Part shown: one piece after another, positions 10,712 to 20,113 of the stretch
Layout: every line of letters begins with the position of its first letter
How positions within the stretch are numbered: the stretch's first letter is position 1
From: Gammaproteobacteria bacterium
GTDB lineage: Bacteria; Pseudomonadota; Gammaproteobacteria; VBWC01
Length of the DNA stretch: 64,000 nucleotides
Direction of reading: 5' to 3'
Assembly: GCA_006218035.1 (NCBI GenBank)
Contig: VBWC01000014.1
Location: forward strand, 21,952-85,951
The notes under the pieces: generated by a model
The model's input: the letters and a program-made list of their open reading frames with translations, nothing else
Told to the model about the DNA's origin: nothing
Database searches by the model: none
Position numbers and translations under genes: made by a program

Positions 10712-11650
10712 TTATCCGCGCGGGTGATGCCTGGCGTGCAGGTCCTTGAGGCGCTCGCGGGCGACATGCGTATAGATCTGGGTCGTCGACAGGTCGCTAT
10801 GGCCAAGCAGCATCTGCAACACTCGCAAATCCGCCCCGTGATTGAGCAAATGGGTCGCGAATGCGTGACGCAGCGTGTGCGGCGACAAATGCCGGGTGAT
10901 ACCACCCTGCCGTGCGTAACGCTTGATCAGATACCAGAATGCCTGGCGCGTCATGCCGCTCCCCCGCTGTGTCACAAACAGCGTGTCCGACATGGCGCCT
11001 TTGAGTATCTGCGGTCGCGCGTCATCCAGATACCGTTCCAGCCAATGCAGGGCCTCGTCACCCAGTGGCACCAGCCGCTCCTTACCCCCCTTGCCGCGGA
11101 CATGGACGACACCCTGACGGTAATTTACCTGACTGACGCCGAGTGTCACCAGTTCTGACACGCGCAAACCCGACGCGTACAGAACCTCGAGCATGGCGCG
11201 ATCGCGCAGTCCCAGCGGCAACTGCGTCGGCGGCGTATTGATCAGACGCTCGACCTCCTCCTCAGTCAACGACCTCGGCAGCGAGCGCTCCAGCCTGGGC
11301 GCGTCGATACGGGCGGTCGGGTCGGCGGTGATGACGCCCTCGCGTACCAGATACTGATACAGACGCCGCATGCTCGATAACAGCCGCGCCGTGGAGCGCG
11401 CGCTCAAGCCACGCTGCACCTGGTTTGCCAGATATTCGAGCAGATCGCTGCGCTGCGCGGCCATCAGCGTACATGAGCGTCGTGTCAGCCACACCGCAAG
11501 CCCGTGAAGATCGGTGCGATAGGCGACCAGCGTCGCTACACGCAGGCCGCGCTCCATCCACAATGCATCAAGAAACCGTTCGATTGTATGGCGATTCGCG
11601 TCCCCGGGAGGCGACTCCGTCCCGCCCGGCACGTTACTGACCGCGTTCAT
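10712..11650 (-). CDS. xerD: Tyrosine recombinase XerD
   Basis: A 312-aa site-specific recombinase. The N-terminal SAM-like core-binding domain (residues about 20-105) is followed by the catalytic domain with Arg163 (YASGLRVSE), the KGGKERLVPL beta-hairpin lysine, His258-x-x-Arg261 (HTLRHAFATH), His284 (LLGHSDLSTT) and nucleophile Tyr293 (IYTHV). XerD acts with XerC and FtsK at dif to resolve chromosome dimers. The ATG at 11650 is preferred; the open frame upstream to 11731 lies inside ogt and adds residues unlike XerD. The gene overlaps the end of ogt by 17 bp. XerD rather than XerC is chosen on overall resemblance and is less certain than the family. Confidence 0.9.
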   Translation of the reverse strand: MNAVSNVPGGTESPPGDANRHTIERFLDALWMERGLRVATLVAYRTDLHGLAVWLTRRSCTLMAAQRSDLLEYLANQVQRGLSARSTARLLSSMRRLYQYLVREGVITADPTARIDAPRLERSLPRSLTEEEVERLINTPPTQLPLGLRDRAMLEVLYASGLRVSELVTLGVSQVNYRQGVVHVRGKGGKERLVPLGDEALHWLERYLDDARPQILKGAMSDTLFVTQRGSGMTRQAFWYLIKRYARQGGITRHLSPHTLRHAFATHLLNHGADLRVLQMLLGHSDLSTTQIYTHVARERLKDLHARHHPRG

Positions 11651-12161
11651 GCGCAAGCAGTCTGGCCTTGAGCTCCAGCATCGGACCGTTGGTCTGTCCG
11701 CAGAATCCGCCCAAAGCCGATGACGATACAACGCGGTGGCACGGAATGATGATCGGCACCGGATTATGCCGACAGGCGCCGCCTACCGCACGGGCTGAGG
11801 TTGTCAGTCGGCGCGCCAGGTCCCCGTAGGAGCAGACGCTGCCCGCGGGTATGTCGCGCATGGCGCGCCACACGCGTTGCTGGAAGGCCGTGCCGCGCGG
11901 TGCAAGCGGCACCGTGAACTGGAATGCGGGATCGCGAAAATACCGGCGTATTTGATCTACGGCGACACGGCCGGCAACCGTGGCCGGGTTAAGCAGTTGC
12001 GCATCGCCAGCCAGGAAATTGATCGCGGTAATTCGACCGCTGGCCAGCTCCACGCCCACCCGGAGCGTCTCGAACGGCGACCGCAATACAGCGGCGTCTG
12101 TGTCGGCGGGACTGGCCCGCCGACGACTTTTTGTATAACTGCCGGTGCCGCTGTTGAGCAT
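11634..12161 (-). CDS. ogt: Methylated-DNA-protein cysteine methyltransferase
   Basis: O6-alkylguanine-DNA alkyltransferase of about 175 aa, with the acceptor site PCHRV (Cys at about residue 141) and the DNA-binding helix region TAFQQRVWRAMRDIPAG. It transfers an alkyl group from O6-alkylguanine irreversibly onto the cysteine. Residues about 26-85 form the N-terminal RNase-H-like domain; no Ada regulatory domain is present. ATG at 12161 is chosen; a GTG three codons upstream (12170) has the GGCGAG-like sequence slightly better placed and cannot be excluded. The 3' end overlaps xerD, suggesting co-transcription. Confidence 0.9.
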   Translation of the reverse strand: MLNSGTGSYTKSRRRASPADTDAAVLRSPFETLRVGVELASGRITAINFLAGDAQLLNPATVAGRVAVDQIRRYFRDPAFQFTVPLAPRGTAFQQRVWRAMRDIPAGSVCSYGDLARRLTTSARAVGGACRHNPVPIIIPCHRVVSSSALGGFCGQTNGPMLELKARLLAHERGQ

Positions 12162-12196
12162 AATCAGCACAACGCTCGCCGTGAAACCGCCCCAGT

Positions 12197-12233
12197 ATAA
12201 AAAAACGGGTGTTATGTCACCATAACACCCGTT
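12197..12233 (-). terminator. Rho-independent terminator of the rpsP-rplS operon
   Basis: On the minus strand, downstream of rplS, a perfect 13-bp stem AACGGGTGTTATG / CATAACACCCGTT with a 4-nt loop is followed by a run of T (the A-run at 12198-12205 on the plus strand). It is oriented to end the ribosomal operon just before ogt. Confidence 0.9.
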
Positions 12234-12261
12234 CTCTCATCCCCGGAAAATTACAGGTGCG

Positions 12262-12606
12262 TTACAGCTTTTCCTTGATACGCGCCGCCTTGCCCTGCAA
12301 ATCACGCAGGTAATACAGCTTGGCCCGGCGGACGTCACCGCGGCGCTTGACGGTGATACCGCTGATGATCGGGCTATGTGTCTGGAAAACGCGTTCCACG
12401 CCGTCACCGCGCGCCATCTTGCGAACGGTGAACGAAGAATTCAGGCCGCGGTTCTTTTTCGCAATGACGATGCCCTCATAGGTTTGCAGGCGCTCCCGCG
12501 TGCCCTCGACAACCTTCACCTGCACGCTGACGGTATCGCCCGGCGCGAATTCAGGGATGTCCTGCTTCATCTGGGCGGCTTCTATCTGTTCAATTATGTT
12601 GCTCAT
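12262..12606 (-). CDS. rplS: 50S ribosomal protein L19
   Basis: A 114-residue L19 with the conserved core [11 protein letters not shown]...[25 protein letters not shown] and C-terminal [17 protein letters not shown]19 sits at the 30S-50S interface. ATG 12606 is preferred over the in-frame GTG one codon upstream because AGGAAA lies about 7 nt before the pair. It is the last gene of the rpsP-rimM-trmD-rplS operon, followed by a strong terminator. Confidence 0.97.
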   Translation of the reverse strand: MSNIIEQIEAAQMKQDIPEFAPGDTVSVQVKVVEGTRERLQTYEGIVIAKKNRGLNSSFTVRKMARGDGVERVFQTHSPIISGITVKRRGDVRRAKLYYLRDLQGKAARIKEKL

Positions 12607-12637
12607 CACTATATTTCCTGGTTACGTAATCCTGTTG

Positions 12638-13381
12638 TCAATCCTGCCCGGTTTCTTGCCGAATAAACTCGTTGAGCAACGCTCGTTGACCTTCCGTCAG
12701 TGCCGCATGTTCCAGCAGGTCGGGGCGCTTCCGCCACGTGTTTGCGAGCATCTCCTTCTCGCGCCACGCGCCGATCGCCGCGTGATCACCGCTCAATAAT
12801 ACCTCGGGCACCCGCAGTCCGTCGATTTCTTCCGGCCGGGTATAGTGCGGATAGTCCAGCAACCCGGTCGCAAACGAGTCCTGCGATGCCGACTGATCGT
12901 GCCCCAGCGCTCCGGGAATCGTCCGCACCAGCGCGTCAATCACGACCATCGCGGCGAGTTCGCCGCCGGTCAACACGTAATCCCCGATCGACCATTCCTC
13001 GTCGATCTCCGTGGCAACAACGCGCTCATCGATCCCTTCGTAGCGCCCCGCCACCAGCACCAGACCTGGTTGCGCCGCCAGTCGGTTGACGCCCTCCTGA
13101 TCGAGACGCCTGCCTTGCGGCGTCAGATAAATCACCGTACTACCGCCCGCGTCTTTTCGAGCCGCGCGGATCGCGGCGCGCAACGGCTCGACTCGCATCA
13201 CCATGCCGGGGCCCCCGCCGTAGGGCCGATCATCCACCGTACGGTGACGATCATGCGTATAATCACGCGGGTCCCAGCACTTCAGTGTCAACAGGCCGCG
13301 ATCTGTCGCACGCCCGGTAACGCCAAACTTCATCACGGCGTCAAACATCGGCGGAAACAACGTGACGACATCAATACGCAC
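12638..13381 (-). CDS. trmD: tRNA (guanine-N1)-methyltransferase TrmD
   Basis: The SPOUT-family enzyme that makes m1G37 in tRNAs with G at 36, preventing +1 frameshifting. At 247 aa it matches the family. Diagnostic segments are the N-terminal [25 protein letters not shown], the trefoil-knot AdoMet site [20 protein letters not shown], and the C-terminal [22 protein letters not shown]. The start is GTG at 13381, supported by AGGAAA about 10 nt upstream. It lies 11 bp downstream of rimM. Confidence 0.97.
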   Translation of the reverse strand: MRIDVVTLFPPMFDAVMKFGVTGRATDRGLLTLKCWDPRDYTHDRHRTVDDRPYGGGPGMVMRVEPLRAAIRAARKDAGGSTVIYLTPQGRRLDQEGVNRLAAQPGLVLVAGRYEGIDERVVATEIDEEWSIGDYVLTGGELAAMVVIDALVRTIPGALGHDQSASQDSFATGLLDYPHYTRPEEIDGLRVPEVLLSGDHAAIGAWREKEMLANTWRKRPDLLEHAALTEGQRALLNEFIRQETGQD

Positions 13382-13392
13382 GGCACCGTTTC

Positions 13393-13878
13393 CTAGAAGT
13401 CGGGGTCCCAGTCGACCGTGATAACACCCCCCGCCAGATCCACATCCACCACGACATCGCCGCGAATGAAAGGTATCAGACGCTCGCGGTCACCCTGCAC
13501 GATCATTACCGCGTTGGCGCCGGTGTCGAACAGCCGGGCGACGAATCCGAAATCTGCTCCGGACCGGGTAACGACCCGCAGGTTTTCCAGATCGGCCCAG
13601 TAATATTCGCCTTCGGGCAACTCCGGAAACTGATGCCGCGTTACCGCAATTTCGGCACCCACCAGCTTGCTCGCTGTATCGCGATCATCAGAACCGACAG
13701 GATGGACGACCAATCCCTTGCCATGCGGCTTGCGCTGCGTTACCTCGAAAACTTGCCAGCCGCTATCGCGCTTGAGCAACCACGGTGTATACATCAGTAT
13801 TTCGGTCGCGGGCACGGTGTAAGATGCCACCTTGACCCAACCCTTTACACCATAGATTCCGGCAATCCGGGCCACCAC
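13393..13878 (-). CDS. rimM: Ribosome maturation factor RimM
   Basis: RimM assists 30S head assembly by binding S19. The N-terminal domain begins [20 protein letters not shown] and the PRC-barrel half contains [14 protein letters not shown] and DRERLIPFI. The start is uncertain. GTG at 13878 gives 161 aa, slightly short. The frame stays open upstream through residues QARRIV and a Gly-rich stretch as far as the rpsP stop, but offers no ATG or GTG, so either this GTG or a rarer start further up is used. Operon position between rpsP and trmD is canonical. Confidence 0.93.
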   Translation of the reverse strand: MVARIAGIYGVKGWVKVASYTVPATEILMYTPWLLKRDSGWQVFEVTQRKPHGKGLVVHPVGSDDRDTASKLVGAEIAVTRHQFPELPEGEYYWADLENLRVVTRSGADFGFVARLFDTGANAVMIVQGDRERLIPFIRGDVVVDVDLAGGVITVDWDPDF

Positions 13879-13964
13879 GATACGGCGCGCTTGATCGTCT
13901 TGCGTCGCGCCGGCGGCACTATCGCCTCCGCCAGAGCCTGGCTCGCCTTTGCCGTTAACCGAAC

Positions 13965-14207
13965 TCAGGCTTTGTACTGCGCGATCAACTGGGCGACGCG
14001 ATCGGAGGCCTTCGCGCCCTGCGCCAGCCAGTGATTGACCCGCTCGGAATTAATGCTAAGACCCTGTTCGCCCGCCACGGCAATCGGGTTATAGAAACCG
14101 AGCCGCTCAATATAACGTCCGTCACGCGAGTTACGGCTGTCCGTCACCACGATGTGATAAAACGGACGCTTCTTCGCGCCATGACGGGACATACGAATTG
14201 TTACCAT
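13965..14207 (-). CDS. rpsP: 30S ribosomal protein S16
   Basis: An 80-aa S16 beginning [20 protein letters not shown] and containing the conserved [22 protein letters not shown] 14207 is chosen because AGGAGGG lies 10 nt upstream; the earlier in-frame ATG at 14228 would place that ribosome-binding site inside the coding region. First gene of the rpsP-rimM-trmD-rplS operon. Confidence 0.96.
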   Translation of the reverse strand: MVTIRMSRHGAKKRPFYHIVVTDSRNSRDGRYIERLGFYNPIAVAGEQGLSINSERVNHWLAQGAKASDRVAQLIAQYKA

Positions 14208-14217
14208 GTGGCTTACA

Positions 14218-14224
14218 CCCTCCT
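14218..14224 (-). promoter_or_regulatory. Ribosome-binding site of rpsP
   Basis: AGGAGGG on the minus strand, 10 nt before the ATG at 14207. It decides the rpsP start. Confidence 0.75.
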
Positions 14225-14277
14225 GCAACGACTACATGGGTGCCGACGTATGTCGCACCCAATTAGGAAAACGCGAT

Positions 14278-14305
14278 ATTTTACGCGAATTTAGCGAACT
14301 GGCAA
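14278..14305 (-). promoter_or_regulatory. Sigma-70-type promoter of the rpsP operon
   Basis: On the minus strand TTGCCA (14305-14300) and TAAAAT (14283-14278) are separated by 16 bp, about 70 bp upstream of the rpsP start and downstream of ffh. The match to the -35/-10 consensus is 5 of 6 at both hexamers, as expected for a ribosomal operon. Confidence 0.7.
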
Positions 14306-14381
14306 GGCCGATTCACTGACACCGGCGCGGCGCGGCTAAAATTGTAACTTGCTGTATTAACGAGGCAATACCTGGGAACGC

Positions 14382-15731
14382 CTAAAATGGCGTGGCGCCG
14401 CCCTTGAAGTTTCTCAGCAGTTTGGCCATGCCACCCTTTGAAAACTGCTTCATCATGCGCTGCATCTGGGTGAATTGTTTCAACAGCCGGTTGACGTCCT
14501 GAACCTGCGTACCGGACCCGGCGGCAATGCGCCGCTTGCGCGATCCCTTGATCACGTCCGGAAAATGCCGTTCGTGGGGCGTCATCGAATCAAGCATCGC
14601 TTCCATTCTCCGCGTCTCTTTGTCGTTGACCTGGTTTTTCGCCTCCTTGGGTATCGAGGCGATCCCCGGCAACTTATCGAGCAGCCCGGCGATGCCGCCC
14701 ATCTGGCGCATCTGCTTCAGCTGGTCACGAAAATCCTCGAGATCGAAACCCTTGCCCTTCTTGAGCTTCTTCGCCAGTTTGTCGGCCTTGTCCCGGTCAA
14801 TCTTATGCTCGGCTTCCTCGACCAGGCTGAGGACATCGCCCATATCGAGGATGCGCGACGCGATACGGTCCGGATGGAACGGCTCCAGTGCGGCAATCTT
14901 TTCACCGACGCCGAGAAACTTGATCGGTTTGCCGGTCACCTGACGTATTGACAACGCCGCACCACCGCGGGCATCGCCGTCGGTCTTGGTAAGAATTACG
15001 CCGGTCAACGGCAACGCGTCATTAAACGCCTGCGCGGTGTTGACGGCGTCCTGGCCGGTCATGCTGTCCACGACAAACAACGTCTCCACCGGGTTGGCCG
15101 CGGCGTGGATACGCCTGATTTCATCCATCATGTCGCTATCAACGTGCAGGCGCCCCGCCGTATCGATAATAACGACGTCGATAAACTGCTTGCGCGCATG
15201 ATCAATCGCATGGCGCGCAATAGCCACCGGATCGTCGGTATCCCGGCTCGGGAAAAAATTCACGCCAACGTCGCCGGCGAGTTTTTCGAGCTGGGCGATG
15301 GCGGCGGGCCGATAAACATCACCACTCGTCACCAGCACGGTTTTTTTGTCACGCTCTTTCAGTCGCAGCGCCAGCTTGGCGACCGACGTTGTCTTGCCGG
15401 ACCCCTGCAGCCCGGCCATTAAAATCACCGCCGGCGGCGTGACGTTCAGGCGCAGCTCCTCGTTGGCGTCGCCCATCACATGTACCAATTCATCACGGAC
15501 GATTTTGACCAGCACCTGCCCCGGAGTCAGACTCTGCAACACCTCCTGCCCGACCGCGCGCTCCTGCACGCGCTTAATGAAATCGCGTACCACGGGTAAC
15601 GCAACATCGGCCTCGAGCAGCGCCATGCGGACTTCGCGCAGCGCATCCTTGATATTGTCTTCGGTAAGCCGCCCCTGACCGCGCAGGTTTTTGACCGTGC
15701 GGCCGAGACGTTCTGTCAATCCGTCAAACAT
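14382..15731 (-). CDS. ffh: Signal recognition particle protein Ffh
   Basis: SRP54-type GTPase that, with 4.5S RNA, targets nascent membrane proteins to FtsY. The N domain begins MFDGLTERLGRTVKNLRGQG; the G domain has GLQGSGKTTSVAKLA, DTAGRLHVD and the TKTDGDARGG motif; the methionine-rich M domain closes the protein (MQRMMKQFSKGGMAKLL). ATG 15731 gives 449 aa, the usual length; an in-frame start at 15782 adds 17 residues unlike the family. It lies upstream of the rpsP operon on the same strand but that operon has its own promoter. Confidence 0.97.
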   Translation of the reverse strand: MFDGLTERLGRTVKNLRGQGRLTEDNIKDALREVRMALLEADVALPVVRDFIKRVQERAVGQEVLQSLTPGQVLVKIVRDELVHVMGDANEELRLNVTPPAVILMAGLQGSGKTTSVAKLALRLKERDKKTVLVTSGDVYRPAAIAQLEKLAGDVGVNFFPSRDTDDPVAIARHAIDHARKQFIDVVIIDTAGRLHVDSDMMDEIRRIHAAANPVETLFVVDSMTGQDAVNTAQAFNDALPLTGVILTKTDGDARGGAALSIRQVTGKPIKFLGVGEKIAALEPFHPDRIASRILDMGDVLSLVEEAEHKIDRDKADKLAKKLKKGKGFDLEDFRDQLKQMRQMGGIAGLLDKLPGIASIPKEAKNQVNDKETRRMEAMLDSMTPHERHFPDVIKGSRKRRIAAGSGTQVQDVNRLLKQFTQMQRMMKQFSKGGMAKLLRNFKGGATPF

Positions 15732-15815
15732 AGGTAAAATATCCGGAGTTCTGAGTATCACTGCCCCGGGGGCAGTGGCCATATGTGGCGGACGCGGGGT
15801 CTATCTCGATCGGGA

Positions 15816-16580
15816 TTATAGCTCGAAGCACTCGTTACCGGCCAAACCCCTGACGCGACGATCCGCCAGTGCCACCCGACATTCTTCGAGAATCTTGCCT
15901 TCGTCGCCGGGCTTGCGATGAGTAATATAGATATCCGGGTCGTGCCGCAGTTTTAGCAGATCTTCGGCAAGCAGGCGCGGCGTATAGTGGCGGGCAAGCC
16001 TGCCCAGCTCCTCATCTTCGTCGGCGAATGCGGTCTCGACGATCAGGAGATCGAGCCGGTCGTGCCTGTTCAGCGCTTCCCACAGAGTGTCGTTGGAGGT
16101 GGTGTCACCGCTGAACGCGAATACCCCGTGCTGCCCGGTTACGCGGTAACCCGCCCCGGCCACCGCATGATTGACCCGGATCATTTCGATGGTTTTGTCG
16201 CCGACAACCACGATTTCGCCCGGTTTCATTTCGACGTAACGCAGTACCGGACGATCGGGATGTGGCAGGCTCGCGAAGTCCGGCCACATGACACCGTTAA
16301 ACACATGTGCCTTCAGTGCCACGAGCGTCGGTCGCTGTCCGTGCAATACGACCGGCGTGCCGATACGATCAAAAATGCTGTCGAGGAACAGCGGAATGAA
16401 GGCGACATGATCCAGATGCGAGTGAGTGACAAAGATATGACGAATGCTCGCCATTTCATCGAGGGTCAGATCGCCGACGCCGCTACCGGCATCGACGAGC
16501 ACATCACTGTCGAGCAGAAACGATGTCGTGCGCAACCCCGCGCCGACACCACCGCTGCAACCAAGAACGCGCAATTTCAT
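15816..16580 (-). CDS. MBL-fold metal-dependent hydrolase (class II cNMP phosphodiesterase-like)
   Basis: A 254-aa metallo-beta-lactamase-fold protein with the zinc motif THSHLDHV near residues 59-66, further ligands in NHAVAGAGYRV and FSGDTTSND, and a late THRKPGDE histidine. The arrangement, with short N-terminal LRVLGCSGGVGAG, resembles class II 3',5'-cyclic-nucleotide phosphodiesterases and related hydrolases; the substrate is inferred only. ATG 16580 is preferred over 16601 because GGGGGAAGGT lies just upstream of it. It is co-directional with ffh, 84 bp away. Confidence 0.7.
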   Translation of the reverse strand: MKLRVLGCSGGVGAGLRTTSFLLDSDVLVDAGSGVGDLTLDEMASIRHIFVTHSHLDHVAFIPLFLDSIFDRIGTPVVLHGQRPTLVALKAHVFNGVMWPDFASLPHPDRPVLRYVEMKPGEIVVVGDKTIEMIRVNHAVAGAGYRVTGQHGVFAFSGDTTSNDTLWEALNRHDRLDLLIVETAFADEDEELGRLARHYTPRLLAEDLLKLRHDPDIYITHRKPGDEGKILEECRVALADRRVRGLAGNECFEL

Positions 16581-16822
16581 TACCCGCTTACCTTCCCCCA
16601 TGCTGGCGGCTGACTATAACATGGAAAACCTGGTACAGGCCGACACCGCCCGGCCGGTTTGTTTCACGCCCATTCCATGCCAATCCGCTTTGTGCGATTA
16701 TTGCCATGGTTTAAGCGCAAATTCCCGGCATAAACGGATACGGTGTTTTTCCGCACCACTAAATCCGGACTTCGGGGTTGAACGCATGCTTGCCAGTTCA
16801 GTGCTAGGGGTCTCTGCATAAA

Positions 16823-17638
16823 ATGATTATGTCTGTGGTCGCGTTCGCGGCAGGAATACTGTATGTCACGACAGGAGTGTTGCTGGCCTACCGGCTGTCG
16901 CGCGGCGCCGCTGCCATACCGCCGCGCGGGGGCATCATCCTTCTGCTCGGCACGTCCGCTGTCGCACTGCACGCGCTGTTTCTTTCGCTGAACATTCTTA
17001 CGGCCGACGGACTGAATTTCAGTTTCTTCAATGCGGTCTCGCTGCTTTCATGGCTGATCGCCGTGCTGTTTCTGCTGGCGACGCTCACCAGCCCGGTCGA
17101 AAACCTTGGCATTGTCATTTTACCGCTCGCAGCGCTCGCGATACTGCTGGAAACAGTGCTGCCAAGCCAACACACACTGATTCAACATGCCGCTACCGGT
17201 ATCGGCGTGCATATTCTCATCTCGATCCTGGCCTACAGCCTGCTCGCCATCGCGGCTGTTCAGGCGATATTGCTGGCCATACAGGACAGGCATTTGCGTA
17301 ACCGTCATCCTGGCGGGTTCATCCGGGCGCTGCCGCCGTTGAACACCATGGAAACGCTGCTGTTCCAGTTAATTGGTGTTGGGTTCACGCTGCAAAGCGT
17401 GTCGCTGGTAACAGGCTTCGTCTATATGGAAAGCATGTTTGCCCAGCATCTTGCTCATAAGACTGTGCTGTCCATCATCGCGTGGTCGGTCTTTGCGACG
17501 TTGCTCTGGGGCCGCTGGCGTTTCGGCTGGCGCGGCAGGGTTGCCATACGCTGGACGTTGAGCGGATTCGTGGCACTGATGCTCGCCTACCTTGGCAGCA
17601 AGCTCGTACTCGAACTTATTCTGCAACGCTCGCCATGA
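16823..17638 (+). CDS. YpjD-like cytochrome c assembly family inner-membrane protein
   Basis: A 271-aa protein with about eight hydrophobic segments and the CcmC/CcsA-type (HemX-like) pattern, including a central HILISILAYSLLAIAAVQA helix and late VYMESMFAQHLAHKTVLSIIAW with histidines that could ligate heme. Its position, divergent from ffh and followed by a CorC-family gene, matches ypjD in enterobacteria. The role there is not settled; a part in heme or cytochrome handling is inferred from the fold. ATG 16823 follows AGGGG. The 242-bp gap to the divergent hydrolase gene should hold promoters for both. Confidence 0.78.
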   Translation: MIMSVVAFAAGILYVTTGVLLAYRLSRGAAAIPPRGGIILLLGTSAVALHALFLSLNILTADGLNFSFFNAVSLLSWLIAVLFLLATLTSPVENLGIVILPLAALAILLETVLPSQHTLIQHAATGIGVHILISILAYSLLAIAAVQAILLAIQDRHLRNRHPGGFIRALPPLNTMETLLFQLIGVGFTLQSVSLVTGFVYMESMFAQHLAHKTVLSIIAWSVFATLLWGRWRFGWRGRVAIRWTLSGFVALMLAYLGSKLVLELILQRSP

Positions 17639-17761
17639 GCGTGGCTGACCGGTGACGATTGTTTATTATAGAATGATTGCCACTCCGACTCATCGTTTCA
17701 TACCGATGCAATATTCAACGGCAGCATCGCCCGCGCATACAATATAAACGGTGCCCGACCG

Positions 17762-19042
17762 ATGAGCGACGCGTCTACCGCCACCCTGTTTATCATTCTA
17801 TTTTTTCTGATTGTGTTGTCGGCTTTTTTCTCGGCATCGGAAACAGCCATGCTGAGCCTCAACCGCTATCGCCTGCGGCATTTGAGCAACATGCAACATC
17901 GCGGAGCGTTGCGGGCAAGCAGGCTGCTAGACCGGCCCGACCGCCTGATTGGCTTGATCCTGCTCGGCAATAATTTTGTCAATATCCTGGCCTCGTCCAT
18001 CGGAACACTGATTGCCTTGCGTTTTCTCGGCGAAGGTGCAATTGCCATCGCGGCAGGCGTGCTAACCCTGGTTATCTTGATATTCGGCGAGGTCACTCCG
18101 AAAACCCTCGCGGTGCTTCACCCCGAGCGCGTTGCGTTTCCGGCATCCTTGATTCTGGAACCGCTGCTGAAAATCTCATCGCCGATCGTCTGGCTGGTCA
18201 ATGTCGTGGCCAATGGCCTGTTGAGAATTATCGGTGTATCGCCGGACGCCGTGACACGCGAGCATCTCAACGCCGAGGAGTTGCGCACCGTGGTCAGCGA
18301 GGCAGCCGCCATGATCCCGCAGCGACATAAATCGATGCTGATCAACATCCTCGATCTGGAAAAAGTGACAGTCGAGGATATTATGGTGCCGCGCAACGAA
18401 ATCGTCGGGGTCGATCTCGATAATGACTGGAGCCAGATTCTGCCGCTACTCAGCAACAGCCAGCATACGCGTTTGCCGGTCTACCGCGACAATATCGAAA
18501 ATGTCGTCGGCTTCCTGGACGTCCGCGCGGCGCTGAATCTGTTGAGCACCGGCGAGCTGGACAAAGACTCGATCGCTGCTGCGGTCCGTCCGCCTTACTT
18601 CATCCCGGAAGGTACGCCGCTAAACACGCAACTGCTGAATTTCCAGCGACAGAAACGCCGCGTCGGCCTGGTCGTCGATGAATACGGTGATATCCGCGGC
18701 CTGGTCACTCTGGAAGACATCCTTGAAGAAATCGTTGGTGAATTTTCCAGCGGTGTTTCCGCGACGATTGGTGAGGTCCGTTCCGAGGAAGACGGCAGCT
18801 ATCTGATCGACGGCAGCGCGAACATTCGCGCGTTGAACCGCACGATGAACTGGAATCTGCCCACGGATGGTCCGAAGACGCTGAACGGTTTATTACTGGA
18901 ATATCTCGAATCCATTCCGGAGCCGGGCACCAGCATTATGATCAGCGGTTATCCGATCGAGATCGTCCAGACAACGGAAAGCGGGGTCAAGCTTGCACGC
19001 ATCAATCCGTCACGGGTGAACAGGTCGACAACAGCGGCGTAG
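17762..19042 (+). CDS. CNNM/CorC-HlyC family transporter (DUF21-CBS-CorC)
   Basis: A 426-aa integral membrane protein with three parts: a DUF21/CNNM transmembrane domain (residues about 1-180, starting IILFFLIVLSAFFSASETAM), a CBS pair (about 200-320, with MVPRNEIVGVDLD), and a C-terminal CorC_HlyC domain (about 335-420, DGSANIRALNRTMNW). Family members export or sense Mg2+/Co2+. It sits 123 bp downstream of the YpjD-like gene on the same strand, as yfjD does by ypjD in E. coli. It converges on wspR. Confidence 0.88.
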   Translation: MSDASTATLFIILFFLIVLSAFFSASETAMLSLNRYRLRHLSNMQHRGALRASRLLDRPDRLIGLILLGNNFVNILASSIGTLIALRFLGEGAIAIAAGVLTLVILIFGEVTPKTLAVLHPERVAFPASLILEPLLKISSPIVWLVNVVANGLLRIIGVSPDAVTREHLNAEELRTVVSEAAAMIPQRHKSMLINILDLEKVTVEDIMVPRNEIVGVDLDNDWSQILPLLSNSQHTRLPVYRDNIENVVGFLDVRAALNLLSTGELDKDSIAAAVRPPYFIPEGTPLNTQLLNFQRQKRRVGLVVDEYGDIRGLVTLEDILEEIVGEFSSGVSATIGEVRSEEDGSYLIDGSANIRALNRTMNWNLPTDGPKTLNGLLLEYLESIPEPGTSIMISGYPIEIVQTTESGVKLARINPSRVNRSTTAA

Positions 19043-19069
19043 AAACCCGGCAGACGCTTCCAGATCGTC

Positions 19070-20110
19070 TTAGCCCCCGCCGGCAGCCGCCTTGAGTTGC
19101 TCGTCGGACGCCACCATGTATCGGTTCCGGCCGCCTTCCTTCGCCGCATACAATGCGGTGTCTGCGGCAACGATCAGCGCGCTCGGCAACATGCCCTGTC
19201 GAGGAATAACACTCGCGATCCCGAGGCTGATGGTGACGTGCCTCGCGGCCTTTGAAAAATCATGCCTGACCTTTTTTGCCTCAATCGCCATGCGCAGCGC
19301 CTCGGCTGTCACCATCGCGCCCTTTAAGTCAGTACCGGGAAGCACAGCCACAAACTCCTCGCCACCATACCGCGCAACAAAATCGCCCGGCCGGTGCAGG
19401 GCGCCGGCCAACGCGCCGGCTACACTACGCAGGCAGTCATCGCCCAGCTGGTGACCGTAGTTGTCGTTGAACGGCTTGAAGAAATCGACATCGATCAGAA
19501 TAAGCGACAAGCGCAGGTCTTCACGCATCGCGCGCTTCCACTCCTGATCCAGCCGTTCATCAAAATTGCGCCTGTTGGCAATGCCGGTCAAGCCGTCCAC
19601 GGATGACAGGCGCTGCAGTTCCGCGTTGCGGATTTCGAGCTCCTGCTGCAGTTGGTGCAGCTTCTTGAACGCCAGTTCACGTTCGAGCTGCAACAGATAG
19701 CTCTGGGACTGCGCGCGAATACGGGCAATCAACTCTATCCTGTCGGGAAGCTTGACCAGATAATCATTCGCACCCCGGGCAAAGGCCTCGCTTTTGTCGG
19801 CGGGATCTTCCTTGGAGGAAAGCACGATAACCGGAATAGGCGCAGTTCTTGGATGCCTGCGGTAAAAGTTCAGGAGGGTATAACCGTCGACTTCCGGCAT
19901 AACAAGATCCTGTAATATGACGGTCGCGGAAACCTCTATCGCCTTGTTGATCGCCTGACGTGGATCGCTGCAATAGTGAAACGCGATGTCCGGATCATCG
20001 GCAAGCATCTGGCGAATACCTTCAGCAATGATCTGCTGATCGTCGACGAGCAGCACCACCGGACTCCCCAGATCCTCTGATGCCTTCCCCTTGTCGACGG
20101 AGTTTGTCAT
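19070..20110 (-). CDS. wspR: Diguanylate cyclase response regulator WspR
   Basis: The output of the Wsp system: a receiver domain (phosphoacceptor Asp68 in VILQDLVMPEVDG) linked by a coiled coil (about 130-170) to a GGDEF domain with RYGGEEF (GGEEF 249-253). An RxxD product-inhibition site (Arg240-Asp243) lies five residues before the signature, so feedback by cyclic di-GMP is expected. Phosphorylation by WspE should trigger clustering and cyclic di-GMP synthesis. It starts 3 bp after the wspF stop and ends the operon. Confidence 0.93.
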   Translation of the reverse strand: MTNSVDKGKASEDLGSPVVLLVDDQQIIAEGIRQMLADDPDIAFHYCSDPRQAINKAIEVSATVILQDLVMPEVDGYTLLNFYRRHPRTAPIPVIVLSSKEDPADKSEAFARGANDYLVKLPDRIELIARIRAQSQSYLLQLERELAFKKLHQLQQELEIRNAELQRLSSVDGLTGIANRRNFDERLDQEWKRAMREDLRLSLILIDVDFFKPFNDNYGHQLGDDCLRSVAGALAGALHRPGDFVARYGGEEFVAVLPGTDLKGAMVTAEALRMAIEAKKVRHDFSKAARHVTISLGIASVIPRQGMLPSALIVAADTALYAAKEGGRNRYMVASDEQLKAAAGGG

Positions 20111-20113
20111 TCC